64,000 bases of DNA. It comes from Lucinisca nassula. Taxonomy: Eukaryota; Mollusca; Bivalvia; Lucinida; Lucinidae. This document shows positions 48,057 through 59,006 of the stretch, piece by piece (within the stretch, counting starts at the first letter, position 1; each line of letters begins with the position of its first letter). The DNA is taken from positions 96,335,221-96,399,220 of the forward strand of contig OY757021.1 in NCBI GenBank assembly GCA_963580285.1, in the 5' to 3' direction. A program made the position numbers and the translations under genes. The notes below the pieces were generated by a model. The model saw only the letters and a program-made list of their open reading frames with translations. It had not been told where the DNA came from and did not search any database.

Positions 48057-48719
48057 TATACATGTTCCTTATGCCAACTTTGGTATCAAACTTGTTCAAA
48101 GTCGGCATATGAAGCATGCATTTGGGCTTGAATGTGCATCAAATAAGACTTTCTAGGAGCATGCTTTTATGATTGGATGAAATCTCCAAGTGTGTGTTCC
48201 GTTAGTACAGTAAATGTGTATAAGAAAGGAATACAACAATTTACAAGACAATCAACTGCAGTAACTTTTATTTCATGTTTTAACAGAAACAATAGGACAA
48301 GCACTTCATCATATATATATAACAAGTTGATGTACAGATGTTAACTCACAGAAGAGAATATGAGCCACAATAGTCAAAAATGTGTCTTTCAAGGTGTGCA
48401 CATTGTGACTTGCACACAAGATAAGGAAATCCATAGTTTTAGCTAGGGATAGAAATTCTGTTCTAACCCAAGTGTTCTTACCCAAAATTGAATATTCTCG
48501 TGTGTTTGATAAATGCACAGGTTGAATACGACCTCATTTGCGATGGCTCATTGAGCCATCTTGTCAGGATCTACACTATTTGCCATTCTGTTAATGACAC
48601 TTGATTTAATTCCTTTTTTTATAGAATGGATGTGTACAAATTCAAAGATAGAAGAGTGCACTTCAGAAACTCCGGGGGTTAATGGGTAAACAACAGCACA
48701 GCCTCACTGACATACATGT

Positions 48720-48920
48720 ACCATGAAAACCTAAAAATTTGAACACCTTGAGAATCTGCTGTAATTCTAAAACTTTAGCAAATTTGTTCATATTCCAGCA
48801 AGGCATCCAAAATGTGCCAACGGAATTGAAAACAGTGTAGACCCTGATCAGTATGATCTGGGTCTGCACTGTTTGCTTAGGCCTGTCTGTCTCGATACTT
48901 AGGATCAATATGGTAATGCT
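48720..48920. mobile_element. Family-B MITE
   Basis: CTAAAAATTTGAACACCTTGAGAATCTGC ... GTGTAGACCCTGATCAGTATGATCTGGGTCTGCACTGTTTGCTTAGGCC ... CTCGATACTTAGGATCAATATGGTAA. The central hairpin is reduced. 48070-48719 before it has no recognised element. Confidence 0.68.
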
Positions 48921-48946
48921 GCCAATGGTGCATCATGAGTGGAGCA

Positions 48947-49238
48947 TGGTAGCTCAGTGGTTAGTGCACTTCCAATAGATGCTAGAGGACCCCGGTTTGA
49001 TTCCCGGCAGCGGTAATAAAATTGCAGTGTCCGAACACGCTCCACTGGCATCATTTGCAGGGATGAATGCCACAAGTGCACCCTCCTTTGGATCGGGACG
49101 TTAACTGGAGATCCCTACCGTAATTACATGATTACTGTGTAGGCTTTCATCCTGCAAACCTAGAGTGTATGTAATGTACACCTGCGAGTAATGGTCAAAT
49201 GTGACCGACTGAAGTATTAGTAGAAAGAAAGAAAGGAA
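48947..49238 (+). mobile_element. tRNA-headed SINE (family 4)
   Basis: TGGTAGCTCAGTGGTTAGTGCACTTCC (A box), CCGGTTTGATTCCCGGCAGCGG (B box), ACACGCTCCACTGGCATCATTTGCAGGG, tail (AGAA)n. About 70 bp shorter inside than the copy at 6978-7345. Confidence 0.85.
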
Positions 49239-49464
49239 ATCATGAACAATTGTTTATTTTTATATCACATTATGGTCAGATAACATTGTGTGACTCAATC
49301 AAGTTACATTATGTCCCAATGTTTAGGTCATGTCCAATCACTCTGTCGTGAACTGGTGTTTTGTAAAATTCGAATGAATAAACAAATGTATGAATAATTG
49401 ATTTGATCAACATATGAATGGATAATTTAAATGTGAATCATGATTTATAGTCATTACAACACAA

Positions 49465-49635
49465 ACCTCGTTATAACATGGTTCATTATAACACGGTTTT
49501 GGATATAACACAGTTTCAAGAAGGATCCCAAAAATGTATACATTATATAGAAAAATGACCATAAATGGTCATTTTTCTATATAATCTATACATTTTTGTT
49601 TGGATATAACACGGATGTTTAACACGGTTTTTGCT
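49465..49635. mobile_element. Mariner/pogo-type MITE
   Basis: ACCTCGTTATAACATGGTTCATTATAACACGG and, at the other end, GGATATAACACGGATGTTTAACACGG. A perfect central hairpin ATTATATAGAAAAATGACCA...TGGTCATTTTTCTATATAAT. The CTCGTTATAAC end is a common Tc1/mariner MITE type. Confidence 0.68.
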
Positions 49636-49649
49636 TTGGAGTCCATTAA

Positions 49650-49872
49650 CCCATCTGGTACCAGAAACCCCAAAATGGGTATTTGGCAAACAGAGCAGGC
49701 CCAGATCAGACGCCGCAAACCGCGGCGTCTAATCAGGGCCTCCACTGTTTGTTAAAAGTTCAGTCATTTTCAAAATAAATTTGGAAGAAAACAAAACCTG
49801 ACGACACCCCTAAATTTTGAAATGGACTCCTGCCATATATAAGGTGGAAGATTCCATTTGGTACAAAAAGGG
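49650..49872 (-). mobile_element. Family-A MITE, full length
   Basis: 223 bp between TTAA at 49646-49649 and 49873-49876. CCCATCTGGTACCAGAAACCCC / ATTTGGTACAAAAAGGG. Palindrome GATCAGACGCCGCAAACCGCGGCGTCTAATC. Confidence 0.88.
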
Positions 49873-50143
49873 TTAATAGCGTTGAGGTTGTGGTGTATTT
49901 AGAATTAAAGCCCATATAAAAGTGAAGGCAATGATCAGGAATCATTACAATTATCTCACACCTCCCATTCAAGACACCAAAGAAAAAGAACATACAATAA
50001 GTTCACTATAATGAAAACTAAAAGAAAACAGACTGCCAAAAGGACAGTGACTTTCCCACAAAATGGTCAAAAAAAAAAGATATCACCAATAGAAACATGC
50101 AAACATGAACAATTACACTAATAAACCTCAACAAATACAGGCC

Positions 50144-50345
50144 TCTATGGTATGTGTGGATAAGAGCGCTGACTACATGTGAGATGCCAAGTCCTGCAAC
50201 AGAAGGTCAGGTGGCTTTTCTCGGGGTACTCCGGTTTTCACCCACCTCTGATTAACAATCAGTTCAATATAAGTGAAATAATCTTGAAGGGTTTTGAACC
50301 CCCCCCCCCCACCCCAAAAAAAACAAAAACATCCAAACAAAAGGG
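50144..50345 (+). mobile_element. V-SINE-type SINE with B box deleted
   Basis: GGATAAGAGCGCTGACT joins directly to ACATGTGAGATGCCAAGTCCTGC, so the anticodon arm and B box are missing. The V domain CTCGGGGTACTCCGGTTTTCACCC remains. Confidence 0.8.
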
Positions 50346-51330
50346 CCATGATGGCCCTGGATCACTGTTCCATTGGGTAACAAGTGGGCCCCAGGGAGAG
50401 CCATTATTGGCCCCAGGGCCTATAATTTGCATAATCTTGGTAGTGGTCTAAAAGATGAAGCTTCATACCAAATATCAAAGACAGGAGCCTTCTAGTTTCA
50501 GACAAGAAGATTTTTAAAGGTTTTCCTTATATAAGTCTATATAAAACCTGCGGGCCCTGGGGCTATAATTAGAACAATCTCGGTAGAAATCCACATGACA
50601 AAGCTTCATACCAAATATCAAAGACCTTGGCCTTCTGGTTTCAGACAAGAAGATTTTCAAAGGTTTTCCCAATATAAGTCTATTTAAAACAAGTGGGCTC
50701 CAGGATGCGCCCATTTTTGGCCCCAGGGCACTAATTTGAACAAATTTGGTAGAGGTCCACTGCATGAAGCTTCATACCAAATATCACCAGGGTGGGCCCA
50801 TTTTTGGCCTCAGGGCTATAATTTGAACAATCTTGGTAGAGGTCTACTAGACAAAGCTTTAAACCAAATTTCAAAGACCTGAGCCTTCTGGTTTCAGACA
50901 AGAAGATTTATAACGATTTTCCCTATATAAGTCAATGTAAAACCAGTGGGCCCCGGGGAAGGGGGAATTTTTGGCCCCAGGGCCATAATTTGAATAATCT
51001 TGACAAAAGTCAGCCAGAAGCTTCGTACCAAATATCAATGACCTGAACCTTCTGGTTTCAGTCAAGAAGAGTTTCAAAGATTTTCCCTATATAAGTCTAT
51101 GTAAAACCAAAGGGTCCCATAGAGGGGGCATTTTTAATCCTAGGGCTATAATTTGAACAATCTTGATAGAGGTCCACCAGATGAAGCTTCACACCAAATA
51201 TCAAAGACCTGGGCCTTGTGGTTTCAGAGAGAAGTTTTTAAAACCAAAGGGCCCCAAGGTGGGGGCAATTTTTGCCCAAGGGCTATAATTTGAACAATCT
51301 TGATAGAGTTTTAGATTGGGGTGCTTAAAA
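50341..51330 (+). mobile_element. Tandem-repeat element (AGGGCCATGATGGCCC end)
   Basis: AAAGGGCCATGATGGCCCTGGATCAC, then about six units of roughly 155-160 bp (GGCCCCAGGGCTATAATTTGAACAATCTTGGTAGAGGTCCAC ... GCCTTCTGGTTTCAGACAAGAAGATTT). Truncated at about 51330. Opposite orientation to 11640-12770. Confidence 0.75.
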
Positions 51331-51717
51331 AGTTTTTGATAGGGGTGCTTAAATCATTTTTTTTGTGGCCACAATCCCAGCCCTTGGTTCTTTTGGGGTT
51401 AAGACAAATAAATAATTTGTTCCGTCTGCATGGAGGATTTCTAACTCATCAATGCAACATCTCCGAGAACATTAAAATCAAACAAATACAGAGATGAAAC
51501 AATGATGAGGACCCAACAGCATGAAATAGCTGAAATGCTGGAGCAAAAGAAAACCAGCATTTGGGCTCAGGTGGCAAGCCCCATTACGAGAAATTGTTTA
51601 GGGCTTTTAGTCTACTCAGCTACACAAACCTGCAAGTCTTGAAGTTTTAGGTATATCACATACCAACAGATAAAAGTGGGTATTTTGTGATTTTTCCTGA
51701 TTTCTCCATAAAAATCT

Positions 51718-51868
51718 ATGTTGTGGATATTCATTAGAATCGCCTCGCTGAGGCAGTTCTAATGAATATCCAGAACATAGTTTTTATGCAAAATCTATGT
51801 TGTGGATATTCATTAGAACCGCCTCACTGAGGCGGTTCTAATGAATATCCAGAACATAGGTTTTTATG
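51718..51868. repeat. Two tandem family-C palindromes
   Basis: TATGTTGTGGATATTCATTAGAATCGCCTCGCTGAGGCAGTTCTAATGAATATCCAGAACATA, repeated 74 bp later with CGCCTCACTGAGGCGG. Arms of about 30 bp, almost perfect. 51331-51717 before them holds nothing recognised. Confidence 0.8.
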
Positions 51869-52547
51869 CAGAATGGAGAAAAACTATCGTTCAATTATCA
51901 CAAAATACGAACCTTATCTGTTGCTACATGTAAATGTATTGTACTACCTAAGCATCGAACACAGTCACTGATCAGACTGCAAAGATGCTGTTTGCAAATG
52001 GTAAAACAGATATTATTGTGACATACTGATCTGGGTCTGCACTGTTTGCTTAGGCCTGTCTGTCTCAATACTTAGGATCATTACTGTATACCGTATTCGA
52101 CCTATTTACCGCACATGCTCCTATAAGTGCACACCCAAGCTTTTTCTGGAAAAAATACACAAGCGCGCACTTTACAGTAACCTCCTAACAAATTCATATT
52201 GAGTTTTGCTGCATCTTTGACCTAGACAATCATATGTATATGTGGTGAATCCCTATGCTGAAAATATACTCTATGAAATAATCATATCGGAAGCTTTTTA
52301 TTTGTATTTTTTTCGTATTGAGTGTGGGCTTATTAAACTAGATTTTTCACCACAATATTTTTATACAATTTTAAAAAAACTAAGCGCACAGTGCTGTAAA
52401 TAGGTCTAATACAGTAATTCATAGGACAGTTTTTTTTCAGATCTCTGTGTAGAAGCATGTGTGTGTGTAAATCAAACACCTGCCAAGACTTAGTGTAATC
52501 ACATCAAAGTGCAATCACATCACACTAACAAAAATCTCTAATGTGCA

Positions 52548-52860
52548 ACCCTGTTAACCCCACTTTATTTAGGAACAAGAAAAACACCAAATGGCATTAT
52601 GGACGGGTTTTTGAAAAAGGTTAACCAAAAGGTAAACCGGGATGCGGACGCCCGGCCGGCCACTCGCCAACCCCCACAGACATCGCTATTCCAAAGGATG
52701 GAATTTTTCCTTGAAAAACCCGTCCAAAAATTGGGGCTTACAGGGGTAAACAATTTTTTTTTCTTATTTTTGCTCCAAAAATGATTTTTAGTTCTCAGAA
52801 CTGTCTCATTGAGATGATTCTAGCAGCATGTACAATTTATGTGTGGGGCAGAAATAAGAA
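52548..52860 (+). mobile_element. Family-C MITE with a 130-bp MITE inserted
   Basis: Outer parts ACCCCACTTTATTTAGG and TTGGGGCTTACAGGGGTAAAC ... GAACTGTCTCATTGAGATGATTC belong to family C. Between them GGACGGGTTTTTGAAAAAGG (52601) and CCTTGAAAAACCCGTCC (ending at about 52729) are inverted ends of a small G/C-rich MITE. Confidence 0.65.
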
Positions 52861-52861
52861 A

Positions 52862-54672
52862 CAAGAGGGCCATGATGGCCCTGGATCGCTCACCTGATCC
52901 ATATTGTACAAACGGAATTGTGGGTAATATATGGTGGTGTGGAGGGTTTGAGTAATTTTGGTTGGACCCAAAGACCATTTCTGTGAAATTAATTCAAAAT
53001 CAGTCTGCCTGTTTAGGAGCAGAAGTCATTTTGAGAAGTATATGTAGAAGTCAATTTTGATGAAATGACATTTCAATCCCTACCGCCCAATGAAACAAAT
53101 GGGGTTAAAATGCACAGATGGTTCCACTCGCACCACTTTGCCTGGACAGGCTAAGACCTTCAAAGTGGTTTACCAATACTCCTGTAGAAGCACCTTGCAG
53201 CCAAGGTGGGTGGAGGCCAAAACTTTCAAAAGCCATCTGTCTCTAAAAGGAAGCAATTTTATAGGAATGTTCCATGAGTGACCCTCTAACAAAATTGCTC
53301 AAAATATTTTGCTTAACTGAGCATGATGGCCACCACAGCTAAAAACCTAAAACCTCATTCCTGTCAAATAATTTCATAATCCATCCACTGGTTAAGGAGA
53401 AGAAGTTGTTTAAAGGTTTTTCTATTTTTAGCTCTGGCAGCCATCTTGTTCACCAGAGCGGAACGGTTTGAGCAATTTTGGTAAAGGGTCACCCAAGGAA
53501 CATTCCAGTGAAATAATTTCAAAATCCATCCACTGGTTAAGAAGAAAAAGTCGTTTAAAGGTTATTCTATTTTTAGCTCTGGCGGCCATCTTGTTCACTC
53601 GAGCGGAACGGTTTAAGCAATTTTGGTAGAGGGTCACACAAGGAACATTCCTGTGAAGTAATTTCAAAATCCATCCACTAGTACAGGAGAAGAAGTCGTT
53701 TAAAGGCTTTTCTGTTTTTTAGCTCTGGCAGCCATCTTGTTCACCAGAGCGGAACATTTTGAGCAATTTTGGTAAAGGGTCACCCAAGGAACATTCCAGT
53801 GAAGTAATTTCAAAATCCATCCACTGGTTAAAGAGAAAAAGTCGTTTAAAGGTTATTCTATTTTTAGCTCTGGCGGCCATCTTGTTCACCCAAGCGGAAC
53901 GATTTGAGCAATTTTGGTAGAGGGTCACCCAAGGAACATTCCTGTGAAGTAATTTAAAAATCCATCCACTAGTTAAGGAGAAGAAGTCGTTTAAAGGTTT
54001 TTCTATTTTTAGCTCTGGCGGCCATCTTGTTCACCCGATCGGAACATTTTGAGCAATTTTGGTAGAGGGTCACTCAAGGAACTTTCCTGTGAAGTAATTT
54101 CGAAATCCATCCACTGGTTAAGGAGAAGAAGATGTTTAAAGGTTTTTCTATTTTTAGCTCTGGCGGCCATTTTGTTCACCCGAGTGGAACGGTTTGAGCA
54201 ATTTTAGTAGAGGGGCACCCAAGGAACATTCCTGTGCAATAATTTCAAAATCCATCCACTGGTTAAGGAGAAGAAGTCGTTTAAAGGTTTTTCTATTTTT
54301 AGCTCTGGCGGCCATCTTGTTCACCTGAGCGGAACGATTTGGGCAATTTTGGTAGAGGGTCACCCAAGGAACCCTCCTGTGAAATTATATCAAAATCCTT
54401 GCACTGGTTAAGGAGGAGAAGTCGTTTATAGGTTTTTTCTATTTTTAGCTCTGGCGGCCATCTTGTTCACACGAGTGGAACGATTTGAGCAATTTTGGTA
54501 GAGGGTCACCCAAGGAATATTCCTGTGAAATTATTTCAAAATCTGTCCAGCAGTTTTGGAGAAGAAGTTGTTTAAAGCAAAAGTTGACGACGGACGCACG
54601 CACGCACGGACGACGGACAAAGACCGATCACAAAAGCTCACCTTGAGCACTTCGTGCTCAGGTGAGCTAAAA
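52862..54672 (-). mobile_element. 1.8-kb tandem-repeat element, both ends present
   Basis: Left end ACAAGAGGGCCATGATGGCCCTGGATCGCTCACCTGATCC. Right end GACGGACGCACGCACGCACGGACGACGGAC ... AAAAGCTCACCTTGAGCACTTCGTGCTCAGGTGAGCTAAAA. GCTCACCTGA is inverted at the ends. Inside are eight units of about 145 bp (53425-54560), each with TTTTTAGCTCTGGCGGCCATCTTGTTCACC and GGTCACCCAAGGAACATTCC. A minus-strand family-1 SINE is nested at about 53050-53220. The most complete member of its class here. Confidence 0.82.
53050..53220 (-). mobile_element. Family-1 SINE fragment
   Basis: GATGAAATGACATTTCAATCCCTACCGCCCAATGAAAC ... CCACTTTGCCTGGACAGGCTAAGACCTTCAAAGTGG, with a decayed head. The 3' tail is missing. 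Confidence 0.75.
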
Positions 54673-54759
54673 ATAATATAAATCTTCATCAGAAAAATAT
54701 CATTTAGAAATAAGAAAGAACTGGAATGCAAAATATAAGTGTTATGTGTGTTATTTTAA

Positions 54760-54955
54760 CCCATTTTGTACCGGAAACCCCAAAATGGATGATTTGTAAA
54801 CAGTGCAGGCACAGATCAGATGCCGCAGAACATGGCATCTGATCAGGGCCTACACTGTTTGCAAGAAGTTCAGCCATTTGAAGAAAACACAAACTGACAC
54901 CCTTATATTTTGAAATGGACTCCTGCTATATATAAAGAGTAAGATTCCTTTTGGT
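54760..54955 (-). mobile_element. Family-A MITE, right end lost
   Basis: TTTTAACCCATTTTGTACCGGAAACCCC, palindrome GATCAGATGCCGCAGAACATGGCATCTGATC. Its last bases (TTCCTTTTGGTGCAG) run into a family-B end at about 54955-55010. Confidence 0.8.
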
Positions 54956-55187
54956 GCAGTCTGATCTGGGTCTGCTCTGTGAGCTTAGGCCTATCTGTCC
55001 CAATACTTTGAACCATAATCAAAACTGCTAACAGGAAGACCTGCCTAGAATGTCCACAAGGAGGTATAGCAGTACATATAGAAAGTGAAAGTCAAAAACA
55101 TCCATGAAGAGATTCTGTTACCAAGGCTGTGGCAATGATGGCATGTTGTCAGGCAGTCCCTGGGCAATCCAGATGTTGGCTCAGCAT

Positions 55188-55247
55188 TTAGCTATTATGC
55201 TTGACTGACATTGGAGCATAAGTCTGCTTCTGCTGTTGCTGGCTTTG
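55188..55247 (-). CDS. Possible last exon of an unidentified minus-strand gene
   Basis: Follows a good minus-strand acceptor (CTCTCTTTCAG). Two frames are possible. In phase with the open frame of 58095-58145 it reads AKPATAEADLCSNVSQA and stops at 55195. The Gln-rich frame reads QSQQQQKQTYAPMSVKHNS and stops at 55188. I do not recognise the protein. Confidence 0.4.
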   Translation of the reverse strand, partial: QSQQQQKQTYAPMSVKHNS

Positions 55248-55444
55248 CTGAAAGAGAGGGAGTTCCTTTCTTAATTTATTTGTGTTAACATAATTATTAT
55301 TAAGATGATGCATGCCGCAGATCACATCACCTGATCAGGATCTCCACTGTTTGCAAAAAATTTAGCCGTCTTCTAAATTTCAGTAAAAAAATCAGTCTGA
55401 CACTCATTAAATTGAAAATGGACTTGATACATTGTATATAAGTA

Positions 55445-55650
55445 CTGTAAAAATCCTACAGATTCGGACACATTGAGGACTTGCTGTAATTCTCCTAAAA
55501 TTTAAACAAATTTGTTTCATGGTCCAGCAAGGAGTCCAAAAGATGAACATTGAAGACCCTGATCAGACTGCTCCTTCACGAGCAGTCTGATCTGGGTCTG
55601 CACTGTTCACTTAAGCTTGTCTGTCCCATTACTTTGGATCATAATGGTAG
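55445..55650. mobile_element. Family-B hairpin MITE
   Basis: TACTGTAAAAATCCTACAGATTCGGACAC ... CCTGATCAGACTGCTCCTTCACGAGCAGTCTGATCTGGGTCTGCACTG ... CTGTCCCATTACTTTGGATCATAATGGTA. Confidence 0.78.
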
Positions 55651-55789
55651 ACAATCAGTATAATAATGAGTAAGTTGGTGGAAATGAAAGAATATACTAT
55701 AAATATACATGTAGTTGGAATTTCAAAGTCAGTTTGAAATTGTTAGAATTTGTGAATTTGAATCATCAAGGTTTTACTAAAATAACAAG

Positions 55790-56860
55790 GGGCCCAAGTG
55801 GGCAAGAATTCCATCACTGGATGGGGCTGATCATGAGAAGTTTCTTGGAAACCTGAACAGAACAACTTAAGCAATTCTGAAACTACATTTTGCCACAGTG
55901 CCTTCTACTAAGTTTCAGATCAATTCAATTAGGATGAGATGTTATTTAGAACAAGAAAGCAGTCTGAAGGACAGCCAAATCCCACGCCGCACTTTGTATC
56001 AAGGCTCAACCTTGTGAGCTTCACCTGTGACCTTGACCTTGGGTTGGCATGGTTTATTTATGGTTCTGCACATCAGCTAAGTTTGGGGTATATTTCACAA
56101 AAGTTTAATGAAAATCCTTCCAGGGGTAAAGGAGATATGGAACGGACACAAAATTCAAAGTATCAAACTCGTGACCTTCAACTGTGACCTTGACCTTGAG
56201 TCGGCATGGTTTATGTGTTATGCACATCAGCTGACTGATGGGGACAATTGACCAACATTTAATGAAAATCCTTTGAAGGATAAAGGAGATATGGAACGGA
56301 CACAAAATTCAAAGTTTCAAACTCGTGACCTTTCATGTGACCTTGTGGTGTCGATATGATTCATTTATGGGCTCTGCACATGAGGTCACTGAGGGGGATA
56401 ATTGACCAAAGTTTAATGAAAATCCTTTGAGGGGTAAAGGACATATGGAACGGACAAAAAATTCAAAGTTTTAAACGCGTGACCTTCAAATGTGACCTTG
56501 ACCTTGAGTCGGCATGGTTCATTTATGGGTTCTGCACATCAGCTCACTGAGAAGAATATTTGACCAAAGTTTAATGAAAATCCTTCCAAGGGTAAAGGAG
56601 ATATGGAACGGACACAAAATTCCAAGTTTCAAACTCGTGACCTTCAACTGTGACCTTGACCTTGAGTCGGCATGGTTCATTTATGGGTTCTGCACACCAG
56701 CACACTGAGACGAATAATTGACCAAAGTTTAATGAAAATCTATCAAAGGGTTCAGGAGATATGGAGGGGACAAGAAAGTGTTATGGACAGACATATGGAC
56801 GGACAGACGAAGGCCATTCCTATAATCCCTGCTCAGCTTCGGGGCTGGGGATTAATAATT
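55790..56860 (+). mobile_element. Tandem-repeat element (GTGACCTTGACC units)
   Basis: Starts AACAAGGGGCCCAAGTGGGCAAGAATTCC. About five units of 140-155 bp follow (TCAAACTCGTGACCTTCAACTGTGACCTTGACCTTGAGTCGGCATGG ... GGTAAAGGAGATATGGAACGGAC). Ends with GACGGACAGACG and CTCAGCTTCGGGGCTGGGGATTAA. The open frame that continues beyond it to 57361 is not a gene. Confidence 0.75.
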
Positions 56861-57394
56861 TCAAAATGGTACCCATGGCAGCCATCTTGGATATTGGAAC
56901 AAACCGATTTTACTAATCTTAATGTCCTACGCCTTACATCTACTCCATATTGTTGTCATTTTAAGATTTTCCCTATATGGGTACAGAATCTTAGCAATTC
57001 TGGATCTGCATGTCCCCCAAATGCCACTTGGCAAGTTTTCACTACATCTGGAATACCATCCAGGGGCAGATGTGGTTTGAAAGTTTTTAAGAGTTTTGGT
57101 TCCAACTTACTTACTGGATGCAGATTTCATTATAAGATTTTCCTGATGGCCTCTGACATTTTGTACAGACTGATCCTAGCAATTCTGAATATCCATGTCT
57201 CCCAAATGACTCCCGCCAAGTTTACACTAAATCTGGAATACCATTCCGGCACAGATCTGGTTCTAAGGTTTTCAAGATTGCATCTGTGGGAGATTTTGTT
57301 TGGTGGACTTCAAAATGGCTACCATGGTGGCCATCTTGGATATCAGAATGGAAAGATTTAAGCAATTCTGAATCTTCATGTTGTTCCAGTGCCT

Positions 57395-57555
57395 CTATAC
57401 TATAAGAATCTTATATGGGTGTGAGGGGCGGATGGAAAAATCCATCCTGAGGGTCACTGTCCGGCATCACAAGGCTTGCCGAGTGATACCCGACAGTGAT
57501 ACCGAGGGACGGATTTTTCTATCCACCCCTCACACCCATATAGGATTCTTTTTCT
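57395..57555. repeat. Long hairpin (TATATGGGTGTGAGGGG)
   Basis: AGAATCTTATATGGGTGTGAGGGGCGGATGGAAAAATCC and GGATTTTTCTATCCACCCCTCACACCCATATAGGATTC are inverted, about 40 bp each, around CACTGTCCGG...CCGACAGTG. A smaller relative is at 40915-41040. 56861-57394 before it is diverged repeat-like sequence. Confidence 0.75.
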
Positions 57556-58094
57556 TGCATACCTTCCATTTTGAGTGCGTATTTTTAATGCTGCAGTCAC
57601 TTCAGTTACCAACGTCTGCCATATTGTGATGACACTACCGAAATGTTTAGTGATGTCACGTAAAGTGCATGACGTCAACCTTAAAGACGACACACACAAG
57701 GTTGTAACCAATGCATTTATCAAAAACGCGACTTTATTCGATTTTGGGTTGGAACACCAGGGTCAGAACATAAATTTCTATCCCAGGGTAAAATCACGGA
57801 TTTTCTTGTCTGGTGTGCAAGAATGACAAGTTTCAGCTTAATCGACGTTGCTAAAGGAAAGGAATAATTTGAGCATTTCTGACTCTCTCTGACGCTCCAA
57901 TGCCCTCAATCAAGCTTCAGCTCCATCTGGCTTATGGTATGAAGAAACTAAGCCCCCCCTAATGTGAAAATTAGAATTGCTTCCATATTACAGTAAATTA
58001 TTCTCAGACAGGCATCTCTGCACCATAAAATTTAACTCTCTTCTTGAATGAATTTCTTCGGACACCATGTAATAATGGCAATAGCATTACTTAC

Positions 58095-58145
58095 CTGGTT
58101 CATCAGTTGCTGCTGCATCTGTAACTATTGTCTTTGTTGCTGTAG
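58095..58145 (-). CDS. Possible internal 51-nt exon of an unidentified minus-strand gene
   Basis: On the minus strand it is bounded by CATCTTTTTTCAG and GTAAGTAATG, both strong splice sites. The frame TATKTIVTDAAATDEP is open and continues through the splice to the exon at 55247-55195. The Gln-rich frame (LQQQRQ*LQMQQQLMNQ) has a TAG. Low-complexity CAG/GCA sequence makes both frames look protein-like, so the reading is uncertain. Confidence 0.42.
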
Positions 58146-58702
58146 CTGAAAAAAGATGAAACACATAAAGAGGAATGGATACACCCGACTCATATTCAGC
58201 AGTCTTTTACAAATGAGATAACTTTACAACAAATAAACAAAAAATGTCAAATAGATGATGGCTCAGCACATACTTATCCTCTCCTTCATGGTTCTGTAAA
58301 TAAATCTATAATACTTAACTTAAATATAGTTTTCAAAAATACATAAAGAATAGAGAATTACAAATAAGAAATCCACTTTCTCAGGAGAGGCATATAGGAT
58401 GTGTATGTGTGTGTGTGTGTTGGGGGTGGCAACTCTTAAGACCTTGTCTAAGGAAGGCTGAGCATGAGCTGGCCCACTTACTGGAGGAACTTATATTTCA
58501 AAATTCACAGATTTGATTACCTTTAAAGGCACCTGGTAGTTTATGCTGCCAACCAAGGGAATGTAGCCCCATCATCAGGAAAATACGCCTATATAATTTT
58601 GACCCGCTTGAACCCCATTTTTATATAAACTGAGGTTTACAGGGGTAACCCTTATTTTACTTAGTTCTGATCTAAAATATATGTCATAGGGTTGGAAAAA
58701 GA

Positions 58703-58778
58703 ACATGATTCGACCGGGACTCAAACCCAGGGCCTTTCGCATACCGTGCGAACACTCTACCGACTGAGCTACCGAGCC
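58703..58778 (-). tRNA. tRNA-like sequence in the TRIM 3' LTR
   Basis: Minus strand: GGCTCGGTAGCTCAGTCGGTAGAGTG (A box in a D arm), anticodon arm TTCGC-ACGGTAT-GCGAA with a perfect 5-bp stem and GGT at positions 34-36 (Thr-like), T arm CTGGGTTTGAGTCCCGG (B box). The acceptor pairs GGCTCGG with TCGAATC, six of seven. Read as part of the transposon, not as a decoding tRNA gene: C replaces the usual U33. Confidence 0.7.
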
Positions 58779-58930
58779 ACACGGTCAACCTGTTACATTT
58801 TCCCCCTGCCTAATGAGATTCGTCCCGAATCTCTCAGTCCTATCCAGTCCGGCTGCAAGACTTATTTTCATCAGTCAGACACAGAGCTGGACCCACACTG
58901 GCCACCAAATGTCACAAGGTTGGAAAAAGA

Positions 58931-59006
58931 ACATCACTCGACCGGGACTTGAACCCAGGGCCTTTCGTATACCATGCGAACACTCTACCAACTGAGCTAC
59001 CGAGCT
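58931..59006 (-). tRNA. tRNA-like sequence in the TRIM 5' LTR
   Basis: Same structure as the 3' LTR copy. B box GGGTTCAAGTCCC. The anticodon stem has a C-A mismatch (TTCGC/ACGAA). A and B boxes would place a Pol III start near the LTR's 5' end, inside the transcript expected for the element. Confidence 0.7.

Noticed and set aside
56672..57361. 229-codon open frame
   Set aside because: It starts inside tandem repeats and shows repeat-derived peptides and no recognisable domain, splice context or conservation.
58095..58145. Gln-rich frame LQQQRQ...MNQ as a certain coding exon
   Set aside because: It contains TAG. The alternative frame is open, and CAG-rich sequence makes every frame look plausible.
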